DNA of 64,000 nt from JABCPE02 sp963506915. Lineage in GTDB: Bacteria > Bacteroidota > Bacteroidia > Flavobacteriales > Weeksellaceae. The stretch lies in the NCBI GenBank assembly GCA_963506915.1, contig CAUORE010000004.1:6935-70934 (forward strand), written 5' to 3'. The notes beneath the pieces are model-generated. The model did no database searches. It was not told the origin of the DNA and was given only the letters and a program-made list of their open reading frames with translations. The number at the start of each line of letters is the position of its first letter. The first letter of the stretch is position 1. Below are positions 40,789 through 49,755 of the stretch, piece by piece. The translations under genes and the position numbers were made by a program.

Positions 40789-42045
40789 ATGAAGAAAATT
40801 TTATTCATCTGGATTAGTCTCTTTTTTCTAACTTCTTGTAAGAATAATGTGCTGGTAAATAAGCCATCAGAGAAACAATATGTTTTGCTGGTTTCTTTTG
40901 ATGGATTCAGGTATGACTATCCAGAGAAATTTAATTTAGAAAACTTTAAAAAACTGAAAGAAAAATCCTCCTATGCAAAAGGAGTCATTCCTAGTTTTCC
41001 GAGCAAAACCTTTCCTAACCACTACACTATAATTACGGGAATGTACCCAGGTAACCATGGGCTAGTGGATAATATGTTTTATTCTCCAACAGAGGACAAA
41101 ATCTATTCTATCCCAAATAGAGAAGCCGTACAAAATCCTAATTTCTATGGAGGAATGCCGCAGTGGCAGTGGCTTCAGAAGCATGGAATGAAGACTGCTT
41201 CCTATTTTTGGGTGGGTTCAGAGGCGCCTATACAAGGCGAATATCCTACCTATTGGAAACAATATGATTCTAATGTGCCTTACACCGAAAGAATTCAGCA
41301 GGTGATGAATTGGTTTAGGCTTCCAGAGTCGGAAAGACCGCGATTTGTGACACTTTATTTTGAATTTGTGGATACTGCGGGACATCAGACAGGGACAAAT
41401 TCCGAAAAACTAAAACAAGAATTACAGCTGGCAGATGAGCTTTTGGGGCAAATCATGCAAGGTGTGGAAAATCTAGATCTGCCAATCACTACCATCATCA
41501 CGGCTGACCACGGAATGATAGATATGACAAGCGAAAAAGGGAAAATAATCATCACCGAAAGCCTTGAAAATAAACTAAAAGACAAAGCCGATATGATAAA
41601 CAATGGTATGCACTGCCAAGTTTATCTAAAAAATAAAAACCAAAAAGAGGAAGTCTATCAAGAAATAAAACAATATTTCGCAGGGAACAGCCATGTGAAA
41701 GTGTATAAAAAAGAAGAAACACCGAAAAAATGGCATTATAGAAACCACAAAAATATAGGCGATATTTTGATTATTACCGATGCGCTGTACTATATGGTAA
41801 AAAGCGAAAAAGACTTTTTAGCAAATAGAAAAGGCATCTGGGGAACTCATGGATATGACCCGTATGTGACACCAGAAATGATGGCGATTTTCTATGCTTT
41901 TGGGAATAAAATCAAAGAAAATAACGAGATAAAACCTTTTGAAAATATACACATTTATCCATTTATCAATTATATTTTAGGAGTAGAAAATCCTAAAAAT
42001 ATAGATGGAAAAACCAAGGTTCTGACACCAATTCTTAAAAAATAA
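40789..42045 (+). CDS. ectonucleotide pyrophosphatase/phosphodiesterase-like lipoprotein
   Basis: A 418-residue member of the alkaline phosphatase superfamily, NPP type, which hydrolyses phosphodiester or pyrophosphate bonds of nucleotides or lipids. It is a lipoprotein (lipobox LTSC, Cys 17), so it faces the periplasm or the surface. The metal site begins at LLVSFDGFRYDY (Asp 38). The nucleophile is Thr 74 in FPSKTFPNHYTI, a motif nearly identical to that of animal NPPs. Further ligands lie in FEFVDTAGHQTG, TADHGM and GTHGYDP. The ATG at 40789 is chosen from the signal peptide and lies 19 bases after the -7 element. Confidence 0.92.
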   Translation: MKKILFIWISLFFLTSCKNNVLVNKPSEKQYVLLVSFDGFRYDYPEKFNLENFKKLKEKSSYAKGVIPSFPSKTFPNHYTIITGMYPGNHGLVDNMFYSPTEDKIYSIPNREAVQNPNFYGGMPQWQWLQKHGMKTASYFWVGSEAPIQGEYPTYWKQYDSNVPYTERIQQVMNWFRLPESERPRFVTLYFEFVDTAGHQTGTNSEKLKQELQLADELLGQIMQGVENLDLPITTIITADHGMIDMTSEKGKIIITESLENKLKDKADMINNGMHCQVYLKNKNQKEEVYQEIKQYFAGNSHVKVYKKEETPKKWHYRNHKNIGDILIITDALYYMVKSEKDFLANRKGIWGTHGYDPYVTPEMMAIFYAFGNKIKENNEIKPFENIHIYPFINYILGVENPKNIDGKTKVLTPILKK

Positions 42046-42052
42046 TACATGA

Positions 42053-42083
42053 AAAAAGAGATGCTTTTGGGGCGTCTCTTTTT
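42053..42083. terminator. terminator between the phosphodiesterase gene and the DtxR-type regulator
   Basis: A 12-bp stem, AAAAAGAGATGC (42053-42064) with GCGTCTCTTTTT (42072-42083, one T-G pair), seven-base loop. It lies between convergent genes. Confidence 0.78.
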
Positions 42084-42088
42084 GTTTG

Positions 42089-42742
42089 TTAGATTTTCTG
42101 CACTAAAATTTTATCACAAACCATTTTGCTGAGCGTTTCGGTTTTTCCATCAAACTCTATTTTCATCGATTGGTCAAATTTTTCTACTTCTAAAATTTTT
42201 AGCTCAGAATTTAAACTCAGACTTCTATGATTTAGGTAAGTCAAAAACTCATCCGAGGAATCTATTACTGCTGAAAGAATGACAGTCTCTCCAGCTTTGC
42301 ACTCGCTTAGTTTTGTCAGGTTTTGCTGGATGATGTTTCCCTGTTTGTCAGGAATAGGTTCACCATGTGGGTCCACTTTTGGGTAGTTCAGCAGTTCATC
42401 CATTTTATCAAAGAAAATCTCGGAATGGATGTGTTCCAGCTGTTCTGCGATTTCATGAACGACCTCCCAGCCGAAGCCCATTTTTTCTACTAAAAACATT
42501 TCGGTCAGCCTGTGTTTTCTCACCACATGAGCGGCTTCTTTCTTCCCTAATGCTGTGATTTTTATAGGTTTGTAGCTTTCGTAGATGACCCAGTTTTTCT
42601 GAGAAAATTTTTTCATCATGCTGTTTACGCTGGGCATTTTTATGTTGAGCATTTTGCTTAACTCATTGACTGTGAAAGTGTCATCTTTGTCAATAAGATG
42701 GAAAATAGCTTTTAGATAGTTTTCTTCATTGAGTGATTTCAT
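42089..42742 (-). CDS. DtxR/MntR family metal-dependent transcriptional regulator
   Basis: A 217-residue metal-sensing repressor. The N-terminal winged helix reads EENYLKAIFHLIDKDDTFTV and then NELSKMLNIKMPSVNSMMKK as recognition helix. The dimerisation and metal-binding domain carries VVRKHRLTEMFLVEKMG and EQLEHIHSEIF with the His/Glu ligands. A FeoA/SH3-like C-terminal domain (about 148-217) follows. It senses Mn or Fe and usually represses metal import. I use the ATG at 42742, 18 bases after the -7 element. No metal transporter is adjacent. Its own promoter carries a palindrome on the -33 element. Confidence 0.92.
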   Translation of the reverse strand: MKSLNEENYLKAIFHLIDKDDTFTVNELSKMLNIKMPSVNSMMKKFSQKNWVIYESYKPIKITALGKKEAAHVVRKHRLTEMFLVEKMGFGWEVVHEIAEQLEHIHSEIFFDKMDELLNYPKVDPHGEPIPDKQGNIIQQNLTKLSECKAGETVILSAVIDSSDEFLTYLNHRSLSLNSELKILEVEKFDQSMKIEFDGKTETLSKMVCDKILVQKI

Positions 42743-42760
42743 AATCAGTATAAACCTTGG

Positions 42761-42803
42761 CAAATCTAACGATTATTTTTTTAATCACAAATGATTATCT
42801 TTA
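42761..42803. promoter_or_regulatory. DtxR-type regulator promoter with overlapping palindrome; menA -7 element
   Basis: On the minus strand TTTG (42791-42788) and TAGATTTG (42768-42761) are 19 bases apart, a perfect Bacteroidetes promoter for the regulator. The inverted repeat TAATCACAAATGATTA (42782-42797) is centred exactly on its -33 TTTG. On the plus strand TATCTTTA (42796-42803), one mismatch from consensus, could serve menA and abuts the palindrome. Confidence 0.65.
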
Positions 42804-42860
42804 CACAAATTTTAGGTGAAAAAAGGAAATAAATAAAGATTTATTTTCAGTGATTAAGGT

Positions 42861-43799
42861 ATGAAGAAAGGAATATTTATTTGGCTTCAGGCAGCGCGGT
42901 TGAGAACATTGCCGCTATCCGTGAGCGGCATTATTATGGGAGCTTTTATTGCCCGCTGGCGATTGGTTCAGGAAGGTGGATTTTGGGATTATAGGGTTTT
43001 CCTTTTGGCTTTGCTTGTTACGATGCTTTATCAGATTTTGTCTAATTTTTCTAATGATTATGGGGATGGGACAAAGGGAACGGATGATTTCCGTGATGAA
43101 AAAGCAGAGAGCAGAGCGGTGGCGTCAGGGAAAATTTCAGCAGAGCAAATGAAAAAAGTAGTGATTTCGTTTGCGGTTTTGTCTGCGCTGGCGACAGCGG
43201 CTTTGCTTTATTTGGCGTTTTTTCCTGATTTTATTACGGAATTTTGGGTTTTTATCGGTTTGGGGATGATGAGTATCTGGGCAGCGATAAGCTATACAAT
43301 CGGCAAGAAACCTTATGGATACTTAGGTTTGGGGGATATTATGGTTTTTATTTTTTTTGGATTGGTGTCCGTAGGCGGGAGCTATTTTCTTTTTACTAAA
43401 ACATGGAATTGGGATATTTTGCTTCCTGCTTCTGCGGTAGGCATGTTGTCCGTATCGGTGCTGAATCTCAATAACATGAGGGATATGGAAAGCGACCAAA
43501 AGGCTGGAAAAAAAACGGTTGCGCAGTGGCTGGGATTTAGATATGCGATGATTTATCAGATTGTTCTCATGCAGTTGCCGCTGATTTTTATTCTTGTTTT
43601 TTTAATGAAAAACAATCTCCATGCACAGGGGAAATATTACGCTTTTATTGTGATGATTTTATTTTTTCCGATGGCTGCACTCCGCCGAAATATTATGAAA
43701 GTAAAATCACCTAATGAGCTAGACCCATTCCTGAAACAAGTAGGGATAATTACCCTTATGATGGCAGTTTTGGTGGCTTTGGGATTAAATTATTTTTAA
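42861..43799 (+). CDS. menA: 1,4-dihydroxy-2-naphthoate polyprenyltransferase MenA
   Basis: A 312-residue integral membrane prenyltransferase (about eight to nine helices) that attaches the isoprenoid chain in menaquinone synthesis. The first Asp-rich prenyl-diphosphate motif is NFSNDYGDGTKGTDD, and the second is LNNMRDMESDQKAGKKTVA. It begins WLQAARLRTLPLSVSGIIMG, as is typical of MenA. It is followed after 25 bases by a UPF0173 hydrolase gene, probably in one transcript, and diverges from the metal regulator gene. Confidence 0.94.
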   Translation: MKKGIFIWLQAARLRTLPLSVSGIIMGAFIARWRLVQEGGFWDYRVFLLALLVTMLYQILSNFSNDYGDGTKGTDDFRDEKAESRAVASGKISAEQMKKVVISFAVLSALATAALLYLAFFPDFITEFWVFIGLGMMSIWAAISYTIGKKPYGYLGLGDIMVFIFFGLVSVGGSYFLFTKTWNWDILLPASAVGMLSVSVLNLNNMRDMESDQKAGKKTVAQWLGFRYAMIYQIVLMQLPLIFILVFLMKNNLHAQGKYYAFIVMILFFPMAALRRNIMKVKSPNELDPFLKQVGIITLMMAVLVALGLNYF

Positions 43800-43824
43800 G
43801 AAAAAAATTAAAAAATATAAGATT

Positions 43825-44505
43825 ATGAAAGTGAAATTTTTAGGGCAAAATTGTTTTTTGTTTTCGTATAAAGGCAAAAATATCTTGACAGACCCATTTT
43901 ATAATTTCCAAAAGGAAAAATCTGAATTTGATATCAGTTTGCAGAAGATTGATTTTGTGCTGATTACTCATGCCCATGGAGATCATACGGCGGATGTGGC
44001 TGAGGTTATCAAAAATTATCCAGAGGCGCAGATTATCGCACAGCCAGAGATATGCGGATATTTCGGGCATTCTAACTCTATCGATATCAATATAGGAGGT
44101 TCTACAATGATAGAAGACCTGAAAGTCAGTATGGTTTTGGCATCTCATACTTCTAGTTTTCCAGATGGGACATATGGAGGGCATCCAGCGGGATATGTTT
44201 TAAAATTTAATGGGAAATGTGTGTATCTTGCTGGCGATACAGGTGTTATCTCTGAAATGGGAATTCTGTCGCAGTTTTTTGGTAAGATAGATTGTGCTAT
44301 TCTGCCAGTTGGTGGACATTATACGATGGATGCAGAGCAGGCTGCTTTTGCTTCTTCAGAGTTGATAAAAACACCAAAAGTGATAGGTTGTCATTTTGAT
44401 ACTTTTCCACCGATTAAGATAAATCACGAACAGGCGAAGGAAGTTTTTCAACAGCGAAAAATAGAGCTTTTCCTTCCTGAATTAGGAGAAGAGTTTGAAC
44501 TTTAA
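43825..44505 (+). CDS. UPF0173-type metal-dependent hydrolase (metallo-beta-lactamase fold)
   Basis: A 226-residue cytoplasmic metallo-beta-lactamase-fold hydrolase. The metal-binding motif THAHGDH gives H49, H51, D53 and H54. Further ligand regions are VLASHTSSFPDG, YLAGDTGV and GCHFDTFPPI. The compact size and the motif set match the UPF0173 group; the substrate is unknown. It shares a transcript with menA and ends just before a bidirectional terminator. Confidence 0.9.
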   Translation: MKVKFLGQNCFLFSYKGKNILTDPFYNFQKEKSEFDISLQKIDFVLITHAHGDHTADVAEVIKNYPEAQIIAQPEICGYFGHSNSIDINIGGSTMIEDLKVSMVLASHTSSFPDGTYGGHPAGYVLKFNGKCVYLAGDTGVISEMGILSQFFGKIDCAILPVGGHYTMDAEQAAFASSELIKTPKVIGCHFDTFPPIKINHEQAKEVFQQRKIELFLPELGEEFEL

Positions 44506-44510
44506 AACAA

Positions 44511-44543
44511 AAAAATATCTTTACAAAGCGTAAAGATATTTTT
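44511..44543. terminator. bidirectional terminator between the UPF0173 gene and guaA
   Basis: A perfect 14-bp stem, AAAAATATCTTTAC (44511-44524) with GTAAAGATATTTTT (44530-44543), five-base loop, with A- and T-tracts on the two sides. Confidence 0.82.
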
Positions 44544-44551
44544 TATTAAAA

Positions 44552-46081
44552 TTATTCCCATTCTATGGTTGCAGGCGGCTTGCTGGAAATATCATAAGCC
44601 ACACGATTGATGCCTTTTACTTCGTTTATGATGCGGTTGGATATCAATTCCAAAAACTCGTAAGAAAGTTTGCTCCATGTCGCAGTCATAAAGTCTATAG
44701 TATTCGCAGAGCGGACTACTGCGGTGTATTCGTAAGTTCTCTCATCGCCCATTACGCCCACAGATTTCACAGGAAGAAGCACCACGAAAGCTTGGCTGAC
44801 TTTGTCATAAAGCTTGTGTTTGTAGAGTTCTTCGATGAAAATATCATCCGCCTCCTGAAGAATTCTCACTTTTTCTGCATCTACTTCACCTAAAACTCTG
44901 ATTCCCAGCCCTGGACCAGGGAAAGGATGGCGGTGAACAAGATGACTAGGGATTCCCAATTCTTCACCTACTTTTCTCACTTCATCCTTGAAAAGTTCGC
45001 GCAGAGGTTCTAAAAGCTCAAATTTCATATCCTCTGGAAGTCCGCCCACATTGTGGTGGGACTTTATCACTGCCGAAGGGCCTTTGATGGACTGAGACTC
45101 TATCACATCGGGATAAATAGTCCCTTGTGCTAAGAATTTCGCGCCTTCTATTTTTGAAGATTCTTCATCGAAAACTTCTATAAATTCATTTCCAATGATT
45201 TTTCTTTTCTGCTCTGGGTCGGATATTCCTTTTAATTTAGCCAAAAATCTCTCAGAAGCGTCTATGCATTTGATGTTCATATGGAAATGCTCTCCATAGT
45301 TCTGCATTACTTTTTTCGCTTCATCTTTTCTGAGAAGTCCTGTATCCACGAAGATACAGGTCAGCTGGTCGCCTATCGCTTTGTGGATAAGCACTGCCGC
45401 TACGGAAGAATCCACACCGCCAGAAAGCCCTAAAATCACTTTTTGATTTCCGACTTTTTCTTTGATTTTGCTGACTGTTTTTTCTATGTAATTGGTTAAT
45501 TTCCAGTTTCTTTCTGCCTTACAAATTTTAAATACAAAATTCTCCAGCATTTTTCCGCCTTCCTCACTGTGGGTCACTTCTGGGTGAAACTGCACGGCGT
45601 AGAAGTTTTTAGCCTCGTTGGAAATAGCCGCAATCACGCCTGATTTAGCATTGATTTCAAAATCCTTCGGAAGTTCTTTTACTTCGTCAAAGTGGCTCAT
45701 CCAAACAATAGAATTTTGGTTCACTCCCTCGAAAAGAACGCAAGGTTTTACAATCTCTAAATGAGATTTTCCGTATTCTCCTTTGGTGCCTTTTTCTACC
45801 TTTCCGCCGAGGAGATGCGCCGTAAGCTGCATTCCATAGCAGATTCCTAAAATAGGAATTCCGAGATTAAAAATTTCTTTATCTACCAAATGTGCATCTT
45901 CTGCATTTACGGAAGATGGCCCACCCGAAAGTATGATTCCAGCAGGTTTTTTAGCCTTGATTTCATCTATTGGCGTGTTATAAGGAATAATTTCCGAATA
46001 CACCTGCATTTCTCGTACTCTTCGGCTAATCAGCTGATTGTACTGAGATCCGAAATCAAGGACAATGATTCCATTATTCAT
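44552..46081 (-). CDS. guaA: GMP synthase (glutamine-hydrolysing)
   Basis: A 509-residue cytoplasmic enzyme that aminates XMP to GMP. The N-terminal class I glutamine amidotransferase has its nucleophile Cys 81 in GICYGMQ and the His/Glu pair in VQFHPEVTHS. The ATP-pyrophosphatase domain has the PP-loop LSGGVDSSVAA. The C-terminal dimerisation domain includes HPFPGPGLGIRV and ends SKPPATIEWE, which is invariant in the family. It lies 24 bases after purD, forming a purine operon. Confidence 0.97.
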   Translation of the reverse strand: MNNGIIVLDFGSQYNQLISRRVREMQVYSEIIPYNTPIDEIKAKKPAGIILSGGPSSVNAEDAHLVDKEIFNLGIPILGICYGMQLTAHLLGGKVEKGTKGEYGKSHLEIVKPCVLFEGVNQNSIVWMSHFDEVKELPKDFEINAKSGVIAAISNEAKNFYAVQFHPEVTHSEEGGKMLENFVFKICKAERNWKLTNYIEKTVSKIKEKVGNQKVILGLSGGVDSSVAAVLIHKAIGDQLTCIFVDTGLLRKDEAKKVMQNYGEHFHMNIKCIDASERFLAKLKGISDPEQKRKIIGNEFIEVFDEESSKIEGAKFLAQGTIYPDVIESQSIKGPSAVIKSHHNVGGLPEDMKFELLEPLRELFKDEVRKVGEELGIPSHLVHRHPFPGPGLGIRVLGEVDAEKVRILQEADDIFIEELYKHKLYDKVSQAFVVLLPVKSVGVMGDERTYEYTAVVRSANTIDFMTATWSKLSYEFLELISNRIINEVKGINRVAYDISSKPPATIEWE

Positions 46082-46105
46082 ATTGATATAGTTTTTTGCT
46101 GAAAA

Positions 46106-47347
46106 TTATTTAACTAAGCCAATATCTTCTCTGTGATATGCATAGTCAAAATTGACAGCATCAGCATCTTCATAAACCTTTTGTCTAGCCTCTTCGTAAG
46201 TGTCACCAGTAGCAACTAAATTCAGCACTCTTCCGCCATCTGTTACGATTCTGCTTCCTTGGTATGTAGCTCCAGCAAAGAAAACTTCACTATTTTTAAC
46301 TTTGTCTATTCCTTTGATTTCCAGTCCTTTTTCGAAATCACGAGGATATCCGCCAGAAGCTAACACGAGACAAACCGATTTTTTATCTGAAAACTTAAGT
46401 TCAATGTCTTTTCCATCGATACAATCATTGATAGCATCCAGAAGATTGCTTTCTAAAAGCGGCATAATTGCCTGAGTTTCAGGGTCGCCCAGACGCATGT
46501 TGTATTCTAATAGGTAGCATTCGTTATTAGAAACCAAAAGCCCAAAGAAAATAAATCCTTTGAATTTCAGCATGTTATCGTGAATTCCTTTGATGGTAGG
46601 ATTCATTATATTTTGAACGAAATCTTCCATGTGTGCAGCTGTGAACTCTGGATTTGGAGCAACTGTTCCCATTCCGCCTGTGTTAGGGCCTTTGTCGCCG
46701 TTTCCTAATTTTTTATAATCTTTCACCGCTATGCAAGGGAAGAATTTTTCTCCATTAGAGAAAGCAATCACAGAAGCTTCGAAACCTCTCAAGAATTCTT
46801 CAACAATGATTCTGATTCCTGCATCTCCATGAACTTTTCTAATCATGAAATCGTGAATGGTAGTTTCTGCCTCAGCTAAATCTTTACAGATCACCACGCC
46901 TTTTCCACTTGCCAGACCGCTCGCTTTTACTACCAATGGGAAAGCCTGAGTTTTCACATAAGCAACAGCATCATTGTAAGAATCAAAAATCTTCGCTTTA
47001 GCAGTTCTGATGCCGTAGTCCTGCATGAATTTTTTAGAATAAGCCTTGCTGCCTTCTAGTAAAGCAGCCGCTTTTTTAGCTCCGAAAATTCTCAATCCTT
47101 CTTTATTAAATTCATCCACGATGCCCTCTACCAGTGGAGCTTCTGGCCCTACGATAGTAAGTTCTATATCTTCTTTTTTAGCAAACTTCACTAGGTCTGC
47201 TATTTCCGTTTCATAAACAGTTTTTCCTAATTTCTCTGTAGAGGCGTTTCCTTTTGCAAAGTAGAATTGGGTAATTCTTGGGTCATTTTTTAGTTTCCAT
47301 GCGATGGCAGATTCCCTTCCACCATTTCCGATTATCAATACTTTCAT
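46106..47347 (-). CDS. purD: phosphoribosylamine--glycine ligase
   Basis: A 413-residue ATP-grasp enzyme joining phosphoribosylamine and glycine in purine synthesis. It starts MKVLIIGNGGRESAIAWKL. It has the family marker VGPEAPLVEG, the ATP-grasp segment VVKASGLASGKGVVI, the strictly conserved NTGGMGTVAP and the metal site EYNMRLGDPETQ. The length is slightly shorter than in E. coli (429). It is first of the purD-guaA pair, with a promoter and an AT-rich palindrome upstream. Confidence 0.97.
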   Translation of the reverse strand: MKVLIIGNGGRESAIAWKLKNDPRITQFYFAKGNASTEKLGKTVYETEIADLVKFAKKEDIELTIVGPEAPLVEGIVDEFNKEGLRIFGAKKAAALLEGSKAYSKKFMQDYGIRTAKAKIFDSYNDAVAYVKTQAFPLVVKASGLASGKGVVICKDLAEAETTIHDFMIRKVHGDAGIRIIVEEFLRGFEASVIAFSNGEKFFPCIAVKDYKKLGNGDKGPNTGGMGTVAPNPEFTAAHMEDFVQNIMNPTIKGIHDNMLKFKGFIFFGLLVSNNECYLLEYNMRLGDPETQAIMPLLESNLLDAINDCIDGKDIELKFSDKKSVCLVLASGGYPRDFEKGLEIKGIDKVKNSEVFFAGATYQGSRIVTDGGRVLNLVATGDTYEEARQKVYEDADAVNFDYAYHREDIGLVK

Positions 47348-47383
47348 AATTTGAAAATGTTATAATTAAAATATATAGTTCTA

Positions 47384-47412
47384 CAAAAATACGCAAATTA
47401 TTCTTAGAATAA
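47384..47412 (-). promoter_or_regulatory. purD promoter element and AT-rich palindrome
   Basis: TATTTTTG on the minus strand (47391-47384) is 36 bases before the purD ATG. Just upstream is the inverted repeat TTATTCTTAGAATAA (47398-47412), and its AGAATAA half recurs at 47415-47421. The position, at the -20 to -33 region, fits an operator. Confidence 0.45.
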
Positions 47413-47486
47413 AAGAATAATAAACTAAATTTTATCAGGAAAATAAATGGCTAAAAATAGGGATATTTTCTAAGCAAAAAATTTTT

Positions 47487-47494
47487 TATATTTG
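47487..47494 (+). promoter_or_regulatory. -7 promoter element TAtaTTTG for the CoA-transferase gene
   Basis: TATATTTG at 47487-47494, 68 bases before the ATG at 47563. No clear -33 TTTG. The leader is very AT-rich with no strong hairpin. Confidence 0.5.
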
Positions 47495-47562
47495 CCGAAA
47501 AATTTAAATAAGTATAATTTGATAAAAAAATTATTTTGTCATAAAAACATTAGAAAAATAAT

Positions 47563-48840
47563 ATGTATTGTTCAGCAGAAGAAGCTCTGTCATTGATAAA
47601 AAGTAATGATAGAATTTTTTTACAAGGAAGTGCTTGTACGCCTAATTATTTAGTAAGTGAGTTAGCAAAACGAGCAAATGAATTAAAAAATGTAGAAGTT
47701 ACCTGTATCACGATACAAGGTGATGTAGAAATCACAAAACCAGAATACGAAGATAGTTTCCGTTTTAATGTGATGTTCGTCTCTACGGCAGTTAGAGAGA
47801 ATGTAAACAGCGGAAGAGGAAGTTTTATTCCTATTTTCCTAGGAGATATTCCTGATTTGTTTAGAAACAATAGACTGCCGCTAGATGTAGCGATTATCCA
47901 AGTGTCTCCGCCAGATGAGCACGGATATTGTACGCTTGGACTTTCTGTGGATGTTACTAGAGCCGCAGTAGATACAGCGAAATATGTCATCGCTCAGGTA
48001 AACCCTAAAATGCCGAGAACTCACGGAGACAGCGTAATCCACACGAGCCAAATTGACAAAATGGTATGGCATGAAACGGAACTGCTTACCGTAGATTACG
48101 GCGCGAAGATAGAAGAGGAAGAATTGCAGATTGGTAGAAACATTGCTGAAATCATCGAAGACCGTTCTGTGTTGCAGATGGGAATTGGGACAATTCCAGA
48201 TGCAGTGTTGAAGTGTCTTAATAATCATAAAGACTTGGGAATTCATACGGAAATGCTCAGCGACGGAGTGGTAGATTTGATAAAATCTGGCGTGGTGAAT
48301 AACAAGTATAAAACAACTCACCCGCATAAATCAGTAACGAGCTTTGCTTTCGGGACAAAGAAACTATATGATTTCGTGAATGATAACCCAGCTTTTGCGT
48401 TCCTTGATGTAGATTATACTAACGACCCTCGTGTTATCCGTAGAAACCCTAAAGCAGTGTCTATCAATAGTGCGATAGAATTAGACCTTACAGGGCAGGC
48501 TTGCTCGGATAGTATAGGTTCTTACCAATACAGTGGTATCGGCGGGCAGGTGGATTTCATGAGAGGAGCGGCACTGAGCGATGGAGGAAAACCTATCTTG
48601 GCGATTACTGCCAGAACCAAAAAAGGCGTGCCGAGAATCGTTCCTTTCCTAAAAGAAGGAGCTGGAGTGGTTACTACCAGAGGGCATATGCACTATATAG
48701 CTACAGAATACGGTGTGGTGGATCTGCATGGGAAAAACTTCCAACAGAGAGCAAAAGCGCTTATTTCCATAGCTCACCCAGATGACAGAGAAATGCTGGA
48801 AAGAGCAGCTTTTGAGAGATTTAAAAATCTGAAATTCTAA
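47563..48840 (+). CDS. acetyl-CoA hydrolase/transferase family protein
   Basis: A 425-residue CoA-transferase of the family containing 4-hydroxybutyrate and acetate CoA-transferases. Motifs include VSPPDEHGYCTLGLSVD, QMGIGTIPDAVL and LGIHTEMLSDGVVDL, where Glu 230 is the probable catalytic residue that forms the glutamyl-CoA thioester. Near the C-terminus are GIGGQVDFMRGA and TRGHMHYIATEYGVVDLHG. It probably moves CoA between acetyl-CoA and another carboxylate such as succinate; the exact substrates cannot be read. Monocistronic with its own terminator. Confidence 0.93.
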   Translation: MYCSAEEALSLIKSNDRIFLQGSACTPNYLVSELAKRANELKNVEVTCITIQGDVEITKPEYEDSFRFNVMFVSTAVRENVNSGRGSFIPIFLGDIPDLFRNNRLPLDVAIIQVSPPDEHGYCTLGLSVDVTRAAVDTAKYVIAQVNPKMPRTHGDSVIHTSQIDKMVWHETELLTVDYGAKIEEEELQIGRNIAEIIEDRSVLQMGIGTIPDAVLKCLNNHKDLGIHTEMLSDGVVDLIKSGVVNNKYKTTHPHKSVTSFAFGTKKLYDFVNDNPAFAFLDVDYTNDPRVIRRNPKAVSINSAIELDLTGQACSDSIGSYQYSGIGGQVDFMRGAALSDGGKPILAITARTKKGVPRIVPFLKEGAGVVTTRGHMHYIATEYGVVDLHGKNFQQRAKALISIAHPDDREMLERAAFERFKNLKF

Positions 48841-48866
48841 AATTAAGATAGAATATGTTTCATTTG

Positions 48867-48903
48867 TTCCCTTTCGGAGTTTTCTGGAAGGGAATTTTTT
48901 TTT
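48867..48903 (+). terminator. rho-independent terminator after the CoA-transferase gene
   Basis: A 9-bp stem, TTCCCTTTC (48867-48875) with GGAAGGGAA (48886-48894, one G-T pair), ten-base loop, followed by T9. Confidence 0.85.
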
Positions 48904-48933
48904 GATGATTATGAAAAATTTATTCAGTTTTTT

Positions 48934-48941
48934 TATCTTTG
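48934..48941 (+). promoter_or_regulatory. -7 promoter element TAtcTTTG for the nitroreductase gene
   Basis: TATCTTTG at 48934-48941 is 15 bases before the ATG at 48957. A possible in-frame TTG start (48939) lies inside the element and is therefore rejected. Confidence 0.6.
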
Positions 48942-48956
48942 ACAAAAAAATTAACA

Positions 48957-49682
48957 ATGAATTTAGAACAAATTCTCAATTATAGACGCTCTGTGCGATA
49001 CTATAGCGACACAAAATTAATTGATACAGAAAAGGTTGCTCATTGTCTGAGATTGGCACAGCTGGCACCTACAAGTTCCAACATGCAGCTCTATGAAATG
49101 TACCATATCACGGACAAAGATATGCTCAAAAAATTGGCTTCTGCGTGTTTGGATCAGAGTTCAGCAGATACAGCACAGGAGATGGTGGTTTTCGTGACTC
49201 GGCAGGATTTGCACCGTAAGCGTGAAAAAGAAATGCTGCGTTTAGAAATAGAAAATATCAAGAGAACCAGCCCAGTGGAAAAACAAGAAAAACGCATAAA
49301 AAAGTGGGGAATGTATTACGAAAAATTACTTCCAATTATCTATTCTCGTTTTTTTGGAATTTTAGGAATAGTCCGAAAAATAACAGCGCTGGGAATTGGG
49401 CTTTTTCGCCCTATGATGAGGCAGGTTTCGGAGGCGGATATGCGCGTAGTCGTGCATAAAAGCTGTGGTCTGGTTGCTCAGACTTTCATGCTGGCAATGG
49501 CGGAGCAGGGCTATGACACCTGCCCATTAGAAGGCTTTGATAGTTTAAGAGTGAAAAAACTGCTCAAACTGCCCTATGGCGCAGAAATCAATATGGTCGT
49601 AACCTGCGGAATCCGTGAAGAAAAGGGCGTTTGGGGAGATAGAACCAGACTTCCTTTTGAAGAAGTGTATAGAAAAATATAA
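48957..49682 (+). CDS. nitroreductase family protein
   Basis: A 241-residue probable FMN-dependent NAD(P)H oxidoreductase. The opening LEQILNYRRSVRYYSD contains the RRSVRxY flavin-phosphate motif, followed by CLRLAQLAPTSSNMQLYEM. The segment GYDTCPLEGFD and the terminal VVTCGIREEKGVWGDRTRLP are typical of the family. A mid-protein insertion of about 45 residues (around residues 75-145, basic and amphipathic) makes it longer than many relatives (about 200). The physiological substrate is unknown. It has its own promoter; dnaE follows after 73 bases. Confidence 0.9.
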   Translation: MNLEQILNYRRSVRYYSDTKLIDTEKVAHCLRLAQLAPTSSNMQLYEMYHITDKDMLKKLASACLDQSSADTAQEMVVFVTRQDLHRKREKEMLRLEIENIKRTSPVEKQEKRIKKWGMYYEKLLPIIYSRFFGILGIVRKITALGIGLFRPMMRQVSEADMRVVVHKSCGLVAQTFMLAMAEQGYDTCPLEGFDSLRVKKLLKLPYGAEINMVVTCGIREEKGVWGDRTRLPFEEVYRKI

Positions 49683-49755
49683 GTCAAAATTATTTTGATT
49701 CAAAGTTGAATTTATACTAAAATTCTTTCTATTTTACGCCAAATTTTTTTACTGA

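Noticed and set aside
47348..47562. A riboswitch or small gene in the 215-base purD / CoA-transferase gap
   Set aside because: The gap is very AT-rich; apart from two -7 elements and one palindrome I see no stable structure, no known riboswitch core and no convincing small frame.
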